In this document: piece by piece, positions 1 through 4,798 of the stretch
Position numbering within the stretch: the first letter of the stretch is position 1
How the letters are laid out: the number at the start of each line of letters is the position of its first letter
DNA from: Lentisphaeria bacterium UBA1784
Lineage (GTDB): Bacteria > Verrucomicrobiota > Lentisphaeria > Victivallales > Victivallaceae
Length of the DNA: 8,858 nt
Assembly: GCA_002315455.1 (NCBI GenBank)
Contig: DCGG01000036.1
Coordinates: 25,602 to 34,459 of the forward strand
Direction: 5' to 3'
Program-made: the position numbers and the translations under genes
The notes under the pieces: generated by a model
What the model was told of the DNA's origin: nothing
What the model saw: only the letters and a program-made list of their open reading frames with translations
Databases searched by the model: none

Positions 1-1
1 C

Positions 2-301
2 TCCCGGTTCATGTTCGGCAGTCACGCCGCCCTGAAGGACGGCCGTCCCTGCCGCATCATCGGCAATCAGGTGTTTCCCAACGGGACCATCGAGTGCATC
101 CTTTCCGGCAGTGCCGCGCCCGGCAGGCTCCTGCTGAAGGGCGAAGGCGATGCCGCGCTCCGGATCAATGGCGCAAAACAACTGGTCAAACTGGACGGAG
201 GCGCGGAGATCGCCCTCGCCCCCGCGGAAAAATACGTGTTGAAACTGGCCAAGGTGGGTGCGAACTATCCCATCATCAATCTCATCGCCAGAGTGGAATA
301 G
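2..301 (+). CDS. C-terminal fragment of an unrecognised protein, probably a beta-rich domain
   Basis: The reading frame is open from the first complete codon in the window to a TAG stop at 299-301, so the true start lies upstream. About 99 residues are visible. They alternate hydrophobic and polar residues with many Gly/Asn/Asp turns (for example GRLLLKGEGDAALRING), as in a beta-sandwich, and contain no membrane segment. A C-terminal accessory beta domain of a glycoside hydrolase or other large enzyme would fit, but I recognise no family signature. An internal ATG at 11 has no ribosome binding site, so treating this as a small complete gene is less likely. The next gene starts 42 bases downstream with no terminator between them, so the two may be co-transcribed. 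I am confident that it is coding and not confident about any function. Confidence 0.6.
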   Translation, partial: SRFMFGSHAALKDGRPCRIIGNQVFPNGTIECILSGSAAPGRLLLKGEGDAALRINGAKQLVKLDGGAEIALAPAEKYVLKLAKVGANYPIINLIARVE

Positions 302-343
302 CATTTCGCTCCGGAGGGAAAAAAGTACGGAAGGAAGCCTTTT

Positions 344-1033
344 ATGGGATACGGAAATGATACGGCGATGGTCTGGGAGTTCGTCCTGCGGTTGCTGGTC
401 GCAGGTGTCCTCGGCGGAGCCATCGGTCTGGAGCGGGAATACCGCGCGAAGGTGGCCGGTTTGCGGACTCACTTCCTCGTGGCTCTGGGCAGTTGCCTCA
501 TCATGATCGTTTCCCAGCACGGATTCGGCGATCTTGCAGCGCGCATGGGCGGGGACTTCAAATTCGATCCCGCCCGGATCGCGGCGCAGATCGTCAGCGG
601 CATCGGTTTCATCGGCGCCGGGACCATCATCTTCCAGAAACAGATGGTCCGGGGGCTGACCACCGCCGCCGGACTCTGGACCGCCGCCGGGATCGGTATG
701 GCGGTCGGCAGCGGGATGTACATCCTCGGTATCGCCGCCACCGTGCTGACCCTCGCCGGATTGGAGACGCTGCGGTGGCTTCTGCGGAACTTCGGCATGA
801 ACGTCCGCACCGAGCGGCTGGTCTTTTCCGTCAAGGATCAGGAGGCGCTGGACTCCGTGCTCGCCGGATTGAAGGGGCTCGGCATCAACATTCTCAACAG
901 CTCCAACAAGGAAGGTAAGGACGGCATTACCGTCCGCATGGTGATCCGCATTCACGGCGACTCCTCGGAGGAGGAACACGTGATCAGCCTGCTGAAGACC
1001 ATCTCCGGAGCGAAATTCGAGAAGTTGAAATGA
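344..1033 (+). CDS. MgtC/SapB family inner-membrane protein
   Basis: This 229-residue protein is a member of the MgtC/SapB (YhiD-like) family, whose members sit in the inner membrane and are linked to magnesium limitation, acid stress or modulation of ATP synthase; the role varies between members. The family signature is visible: GAIGLERE at 25-32 and GLRTH at 39-43 after the first helix, RIAAQIVSGIGFIGAGTI at about 78-95, and GLTTAAGLW at 104-112 followed by a Gly-rich helix. Four or five hydrophobic helices lie between about 12 and 145. Residues 155-229 form a soluble tail with alternating strands and helices, like the ACT-like cytoplasmic domain of long MgtC proteins. AAGGAAG at 331-337 supports the ATG at 344; an in-frame ATG at 368 would remove seven to eight residues only. 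The TGA stop overlaps the next start. The 42-base leader is too short for a magnesium-sensing riboswitch, and none was seen. Confidence 0.9.
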   Translation: MGYGNDTAMVWEFVLRLLVAGVLGGAIGLEREYRAKVAGLRTHFLVALGSCLIMIVSQHGFGDLAARMGGDFKFDPARIAAQIVSGIGFIGAGTIIFQKQMVRGLTTAAGLWTAAGIGMAVGSGMYILGIAATVLTLAGLETLRWLLRNFGMNVRTERLVFSVKDQEALDSVLAGLKGLGINILNSSNKEGKDGITVRMVIRIHGDSSEEEHVISLLKTISGAKFEKLK

Positions 1034-1527
1034 GTGGTCCGGTTTCTGCTCCGCTTTCCCGGGATGAACTGCTGGCTCTTGATCCGGAGGATTTCGGACG
1101 GTTCTGCGAGATCACGGCCGCTTGCGGTTCCGGTCCGGGCGGACAGCACCGCAACCGCACTGCCACTGCCGCCCGGGCGGTGCTGAAGGGCCGGGAACTC
1201 TCCGCCACGGACTGCACCGAGCGGAGCTTCCCCCGCAACCGGAACAACGCCCTGCGGAAACTCCGGATGCGTCTGGCCCTTGCGGAACGGACGTTTCCGC
1301 CGGTGCCGCCGGAGCGCTTCGACTGTTCCGTGGAACACGAATCCTATCCTCTGTGGGCCGCCCGCATCCTCGACTACATGGAAACGGCGGAGTGGGACCA
1401 CAAGGCGGCGGCGATCCTGCTTCAGGTGACGGCAAGCGCCCTCCTGAAGAAGTTGAAGCGTGACCCGGAACTCTGGCAGGCCGTCAACCGTAAGCGTGCC
1501 AGTCAGGGGATGCCGCCTCTGCGCTGA
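1030..1527 (+). CDS. GGQ-containing peptide chain release factor-like protein (RF-1 domain)
   Basis: This 165-residue protein carries the catalytic domain of class I release factors. GSGPGGQHRNRT at 33-44 places the GGQ at 37-39 with the usual H40 and N42; ERS at 64-66 and NR at 70-71 plus the following basic helix match the second half of the domain. In release factors and ArfB (YaeJ) the GGQ glutamine promotes hydrolysis of peptidyl-tRNA in the ribosome. There is no stop-codon-recognition domain and no clear ArfB-type basic tail. Residues 105-165 instead form a separate, probably helical domain (tryptophans 109, 122, 149; DPELW at 145-149) ending in PPLR. A role in ribosome rescue or release of stalled peptides is an inference. 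Uncharacterised proteins of this size are, from memory, found in planctomycetes and verrucomicrobia. The ATG lies in an ATGA overlap with the MgtC gene and has only a weak Shine-Dalgarno, which suggests translational coupling. Confidence 0.85.
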   Translation: MSGPVSAPLSRDELLALDPEDFGRFCEITAACGSGPGGQHRNRTATAARAVLKGRELSATDCTERSFPRNRNNALRKLRMRLALAERTFPPVPPERFDCSVEHESYPLWAARILDYMETAEWDHKAAAILLQVTASALLKKLKRDPELWQAVNRKRASQGMPPLR

Positions 1528-1568
1528 AGATCCCGTACTGCGGCTCTGCCGTGTGAACGTTGAAAAAC

Positions 1569-1575
1569 GGAAAGG
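1569..1575 (+). promoter_or_regulatory. Ribosome binding site fixing the start of the propeller gene
   Basis: GGAAAGG ends eight bases before the ATG at 1584. The same frame is open upstream to a TTG at 1560, but that codon has no purine-rich site before it and the extension would contain this one. The ATG is therefore preferred, giving 392 residues. Confidence 0.7.
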
Positions 1576-1583
1576 TTTGTATC

Positions 1584-2762
1584 ATGGCAAAAGATCTCAC
1601 AATCCACCATCTGGAGGCGAAACGGGTCTCTCCCGCCGATGGAAAACATTACTTCTTCGGGTACTTTGACAAGCCCCACTGGGATGGCAAACAGGAGCGG
1701 CTCCTCGCGCACCGCGCCAACTTCACCGGGCGGCAGGTCCGCTTCAGCGACGTGGCCGAGGTGGGCATCCTGCAGAACGGCTCCTTTCACAAACTGGGCG
1801 AGACCCGTTCGTGGTGCTGGCAGCAGGGGGCGATGCTTCAGTGGTTCGATGACGACCACGTCATATTCAACGACTTCGAGGAGGACCATTTCGTCTCCCG
1901 GTTGATGGACGTGAACTCGGGGAATGTCCGCACCTTCCACCGTCCCATCTACTGCCTTGCTTCCGACCGGAAACATGCATTGAGCCTCGACTTCGCCCGT
2001 CTCGACCGGGAGCGCCCCGGCTACGGCTATCCCGGCGTCTGGACCCCCATTCTCGAGGAGGGCTGGCCCATGGATGACGGCATCTGGCTCCTGGACCTGG
2101 AGAAAGACACATCAAAACTGGTGATCCCCATCGGGCAGATCGTCCGGGACTTCCCCGGCAAAAACATGGATCAGGCCACCAGCTGGTTCAATCACGTCCT
2201 CATCAGCCCCGACAGCAAACGCTTCGGCTTCTTCCACCGCTGGCGCTACTTCGGACCGTGGGGGAAAGGCATCCGCTCCCACATCACCCACATGTTCACT
2301 GCGAATCTGGACGGAAGCGACATTTACCCGCTGAACCTGGAGGATATGTCCAGCCACTACGCGTGGATCAGCAACACGCAGATCATCAACTACTCCAACC
2401 GCTTCAAGGACGGCTGGCAGTACCACCTTTTCACCGACCAAACCGACAAGGTGGAGACCCTCGGCGAAAAGTACTTCGATGACGACGGGCACTGCACCTT
2501 CTCGCCCGATCACAGGTGGATGCTCACCGACAGTTATCCCGACAAGACCGACAACTGCCGGGCGCTCTACCTCTACGACATCGGGCGCGACGTCGCCTAC
2601 GAACTGGGACGTTTCTACGCTGATCCGACCTATGACGGACCGGCGCGGTGCGATTTGCATCCCAGTTTCTCGGCGGACGGAAAGGTCGTTTGCTTCGACT
2701 CCATCCACGAAGGGTTCCGGGGCGTTTACAACATGGACGTCTCCGAACTCACCGAGGCGTAG
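1584..2762 (+). CDS. Cytoplasmic beta-propeller protein, oligogalacturonate-lyase-like fold suspected
   Basis: The 392-residue product has no signal peptide or membrane helix and is probably cytoplasmic. Repeated blade-like units end in DLxxG/DVNSG-type turns, such as LMDVNSGNVR at 107-116, LLDLEKD at 169-175 and LYDIGRD at 330-336, as in TolB/WD40-like propellers. Strongly patterned stretches are HYFFGYFDK (22-30), RLLAHR (39-44), WCWQQGAMLQW (77-87), RPGYGYPGV (144-152), FNHVLISPD (202-210), DGHCTFSPDHRW (301-312) and CDLHPSFSADGK (356-367). From memory these mark a widespread uncharacterised family in planctomycetes, Lentisphaerae and Bacteroidetes. The H204, H218, H258, H303 and H359 spacing resembles PL22 oligogalacturonate lyase, a metal-dependent propeller enzyme; that link is inference. 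It follows the release-factor-like gene by 56 bases. A short CGGC/GCCG hairpin at 1541-1551 in that gap has no T-run and is not a terminator. Confidence 0.8.
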   Translation: MAKDLTIHHLEAKRVSPADGKHYFFGYFDKPHWDGKQERLLAHRANFTGRQVRFSDVAEVGILQNGSFHKLGETRSWCWQQGAMLQWFDDDHVIFNDFEEDHFVSRLMDVNSGNVRTFHRPIYCLASDRKHALSLDFARLDRERPGYGYPGVWTPILEEGWPMDDGIWLLDLEKDTSKLVIPIGQIVRDFPGKNMDQATSWFNHVLISPDSKRFGFFHRWRYFGPWGKGIRSHITHMFTANLDGSDIYPLNLEDMSSHYAWISNTQIINYSNRFKDGWQYHLFTDQTDKVETLGEKYFDDDGHCTFSPDHRWMLTDSYPDKTDNCRALYLYDIGRDVAYELGRFYADPTYDGPARCDLHPSFSADGKVVCFDSIHEGFRGVYNMDVSELTEA

Positions 2763-2775
2763 GACCGGCGGGATT

Positions 2776-2806
2776 TTTTCGCACTTCCCCTTGTTTTTTG
2801 CGAAAA
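2776..2806. promoter_or_regulatory. Perfect 8-base inverted repeat overlapping the phosphatase promoter (candidate operator)
   Basis: TTTTCGCA at 2776-2783 and TGCGAAAA at 2799-2806 are exact inverted copies separated by 15 bases, so half-site centres are 23 bases apart, about two helical turns. The right arm lies in the spacer of the predicted promoter and the -35 hexamer lies between the arms. This layout suits binding by a dimeric repressor. As a transcript it could form a hairpin, but no T-run follows the right arm, so it is a poor terminator for the gene ending at 2762. No regulator is encoded in the window. Confidence 0.4.
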
Positions 2807-2819
2807 GGCGGGATATAGT
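2791..2819 (+). promoter_or_regulatory. Sigma70-like promoter for the alkaline phosphatase gene
   Basis: A good -10 hexamer TATAGT (2814-2819) is preceded at 17 bases by a weak -35 hexamer TTGTTT (2791-2796). Transcription would begin near 2826 and give a leader of about 70 bases. The -10 sits in GGATATAGTA, nearly identical to GGATATAATA at the symporter promoter. No E. coli-type Pho box was found in the intergenic region. Confidence 0.5.
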
Positions 2820-2880
2820 AAGAAGTCGTATGCGTCACCTGATATTCAGCATCTCGTTTTCAATGATCAGAACCTGTAAA

Positions 2881-2888
2881 AGGAAGGA
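2881..2888 (+). promoter_or_regulatory. Ribosome binding site fixing the phosphatase start
   Basis: AGGAAGGA ends seven bases before the ATG at 2896. The frame is open far upstream, and an in-frame ATG at 2830 would add 22 residues, but it lacks a comparable site and would place charged residues ahead of the signal peptide. The start at 2896 puts the signal peptide at the N-terminus. Confidence 0.75.
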
Positions 2889-2895
2889 ACTCTCC

Positions 2896-4578
2896 ATGAA
2901 ACATCGCTTTGCATCCGTACTGCTGCTGATGGCGGCGCTCTTCTCGGGGCTGCTGCTCTCCGCGCAAACCGCCTCCATCGCAGGGAAGGGCAACTCCGAT
3001 TTCTCCGGCGGAGAGTGGATCAAACTCAACAACGACTACGCCAAGCTTCCCTCCGGCGCCGTCACCCTCGGCGGGATCGACTTCGATCTCGCGCGGGGTC
3101 CCAATAGCTGCCTCCTCCTCGGCGGCAAAAAGACCGGCTGGCAGGAGGAAGCCACCATCACCTTCGATCAGCCGCTGAAGGGCAAGTTCCTCTATCTGCT
3201 GCACACTTTCATCGAAGAGGGCAGCAACGATGAGAGGGTCGGCGGGAAACTGAAGATCAAATACACCGACGGCTCCTCCAGCAAGGAGAAACTGACCAGA
3301 TACATCGGCTCCTGCCCCTGGGGCGGTTCCATCCGCCGCTGCGCCAACGCGGTCCCGGTGTGGGGCGAGTACGCCGTCAGCGGTTACGTGGAGGCGCAGG
3401 TCTCCAAGTTCGAGCTGAAGGGTGACGTCAAGAGCATTGAATTTGAAGCCGGTTACAAAGGCGCCAAATGGGCAATCTTCGGCGTTTCCGCGGGGGCGGA
3501 TCAGAAGGTCACCTCCCTCGTCAAGATTTCCAAACTGAACAACGTCCCGCAGGCGGCCGCCCGCTTCACCGACGAGGAAGTCAAGGCGTTCCCGCCCTGT
3601 GAAGGCAAGCCCCGGAACATCATCCTCATCATCGGCGATGGCATGGGCTTGGGCGCCATCAACTTCACCTCCAACGTGATCTACGGCAAGCCGGGGCAGT
3701 GCCTCATGGAGCAGCTTCCCGTCAAGGGGCTCTGCGAGACCTATTCCGCCAGCCATGACGTCACCGACTCCGCCGCCTCCGGCACCGCCATCGCCGGTGG
3801 CTACAAGACCAACAACGGCTACCTCGGCGTGACCCCTGAAAAGAGGCCCATGCGCACCATCGCCGAGGAAGCGCGGGATGCCGGCAAGTCCGTGGGTTTG
3901 CTGACTACCGATGGCATTGCGGGAGCCACGCCCTCCGCCTTTGCGGTCCACGTGGCGGGACGGCACAATAAAGCCGAGATCATCGAGGACTACTGCAAGT
4001 GTGATTTCGACGTTCTCATCGGCGCGGGCAAGAAGGCGCCCAGCAACGAAAAATTTTCCGCCAAGGGCTACGCCGTCATCAGCAGTCTTGAGGAGTTCCG
4101 GCAGGCGAAAGGCAAGGTCGCCGGAGCACTTCCTTTTGAAAACAACGAAACGCTTTCCATCGCGGCAAAAGAGATGCTGAAGCGCCTCAATGCCAACCCC
4201 AGGGGATTCTTCACCATGATCGAGTGTTCCTGGCCCGATGGCGGCGGCCACGGCAATAATCCTGACACCACCGTGCGCGGCGTCACCTGCGTGGACTACG
4301 TGGTCCGGGCGGCGGTGGAGTTTGCCAGGACGAATCCCGATACCCTCATCGTGGTCACCGCAGACCATGAGACCGGCGGCATCGTCTGCACCCAAAACAT
4401 CCCCGGTCGGAAGAGCCCCTTCGTCTACTATCAGTGCGGCAACCACACCGGTGCGCCAGTGGGAGTCTTCGCGGTGGGACCGGGAGCCAAGGCGTTCGGA
4501 ACCGTGTTGAACAACATCAACATCTCCCCGATCTTCGCCAAACTGTGGGGATTGCCGCTGGGCCGGCCGGTCCGCTGA
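2896..4578 (+). CDS. Exported alkaline phosphatase with N-terminal beta-sandwich domain
   Basis: The 560-residue product hydrolyses phosphate monoesters by analogy with E. coli PhoA, acting outside the cytoplasm. A signal peptide spans about 1-23 (basic MKHR, long Leu/Ala core, likely cut after LSA). Residues 24-200 form an extra beta-rich, galactose-binding-like module (KIKYTDGSS, W156, W192) not present in PhoA, perhaps for glycan or surface binding. The phosphatase domain covers about 238-560. IGDGMG gives metal ligand D248; DSAAS gives nucleophile S292; ATPSAF gives T345; E443-x4-D448-x3-H452 matches PhoA E322/D327/H331; ADHETGG gives D490 and H491; HTGAP gives H517. All catalytic and metal residues are therefore present. 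The PhoA D153 position appears to be glycine (G343), a position that varies in the superfamily. The protein has 12 cysteines, against four in mature PhoA. It appears monocistronic, with its own promoter and a downstream terminator. The substrate could also be a phosphodiester or a sugar phosphate. Confidence 0.92.
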   Translation: MKHRFASVLLLMAALFSGLLLSAQTASIAGKGNSDFSGGEWIKLNNDYAKLPSGAVTLGGIDFDLARGPNSCLLLGGKKTGWQEEATITFDQPLKGKFLYLLHTFIEEGSNDERVGGKLKIKYTDGSSSKEKLTRYIGSCPWGGSIRRCANAVPVWGEYAVSGYVEAQVSKFELKGDVKSIEFEAGYKGAKWAIFGVSAGADQKVTSLVKISKLNNVPQAAARFTDEEVKAFPPCEGKPRNIILIIGDGMGLGAINFTSNVIYGKPGQCLMEQLPVKGLCETYSASHDVTDSAASGTAIAGGYKTNNGYLGVTPEKRPMRTIAEEARDAGKSVGLLTTDGIAGATPSAFAVHVAGRHNKAEIIEDYCKCDFDVLIGAGKKAPSNEKFSAKGYAVISSLEEFRQAKGKVAGALPFENNETLSIAAKEMLKRLNANPRGFFTMIECSWPDGGGHGNNPDTTVRGVTCVDYVVRAAVEFARTNPDTLIVVTADHETGGIVCTQNIPGRKSPFVYYQCGNHTGAPVGVFAVGPGAKAFGTVLNNINISPIFAKLWGLPLGRPVR

Positions 4579-4615
4579 ATTGGTCTGGTACGGACCGGTT
4601 CCTCTGAAAACAATG

Positions 4616-4645
4616 CGCCGGAAGGAGATCCTCCCGGCGTTTTTT
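4616..4645 (+). terminator. Rho-independent terminator after the phosphatase gene
   Basis: CGCCGG at 4616-4621 pairs with CCGGCG at 4634-4639. After one A/C mismatch the stem continues with AGG/CCT, closed by a four-base loop. Six T residues follow at 4640-4645. It lies 37 bases past the phosphatase stop and isolates that gene from the symporter operon. Confidence 0.85.
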
Positions 4646-4700
4646 CATGGGTGAAAACCGAAAAAAGCCGGTTCCAGCAACAAATAATCGCTTTCATACA

Positions 4701-4729
4701 TTGAAAACGATCTTTTCCGTGGATATAAT
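4701..4729 (+). promoter_or_regulatory. Near-consensus sigma70 promoter of the symporter operon
   Basis: TTGAAA (4701-4706) and TATAAT (4724-4729) are separated by exactly 17 bases; only one position departs from the sigma70 consensus. Transcription would start near 4736, giving a leader of about 63 bases. A short inverted repeat, GAAAA-N5-TTTTC at 4703-4717, overlaps the -35 and spacer and could be a binding site. The upstream terminator makes this the probable sole promoter for the downstream genes. Confidence 0.75.
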
Positions 4730-4746
4730 ATACCTCTGGAATGATA

Positions 4747-4778
4747 TTGCATCCGGGAAACGCCGGTGTTTCCTGCAA
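4747..4778 (+). promoter_or_regulatory. Bulged hairpin in the symporter mRNA leader
   Basis: GGAAAC (4756-4761) pairs with GTTTCC (4768-4773) across a six-base loop. The outer TTGCA (4747-4751) pairs with TGCAA (4774-4778), leaving a four-base bulge TCCG on the 5' side only. The structure ends five bases before the Shine-Dalgarno and is not followed by a T-run. It may stabilise the mRNA or bind a regulator; it matches no riboswitch class that I recognise. Confidence 0.4.
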
Positions 4779-4783
4779 CCGAA

Positions 4784-4789
4784 AAGGAG
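4784..4789 (+). promoter_or_regulatory. Ribosome binding site fixing the symporter start
   Basis: AAGGAG ends nine bases before the ATG at 4799. The same frame is open to a GTG at 4766, but that codon lies in the leader hairpin loop, has no site before it, and would put this AAGGAG inside the coding region. Confidence 0.8.
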
Positions 4790-4798
4790 TTCTCTCCC

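Noticed and set aside
302..343. Magnesium riboswitch or promoter ahead of the MgtC gene
   Set aside because: Only 42 bases are available, with one CTCCGGAG palindrome and a Shine-Dalgarno; there is no room for a sensor fold and no -10/-35 pair.
1539..1553. Small CGGC-TCT-GCCG hairpin between the release-factor-like and propeller genes
   Set aside because: Only four G/C pairs plus wobble pairs and no T-run after it, so it is not a rho-independent terminator. It was not used to split the transcription unit.
1528..1583. Possible promoter ahead of the propeller gene (TTGAAA at 1560-1565)
   Set aside because: No -10 hexamer occurs at 16-18 bases; that position falls on the start codon. No leader would remain.
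2763..2806. Possible terminator after the propeller gene formed by the T-rich inverted repeat
   Set aside because: The stem is A/T-rich at its base and no T-run follows the right arm on the plus strand. The T-runs lie before the left arm and inside the loop. An operator fits better.
2860..4446. A 528-codon minus-strand open frame opposite the phosphatase
   Set aside because: Same codon register and same cause: avoidance of TTA, CTA and TCA codons. The plus-strand gene has every catalytic motif, and the antisense product is low-complexity Gly/Val/Asp sequence.
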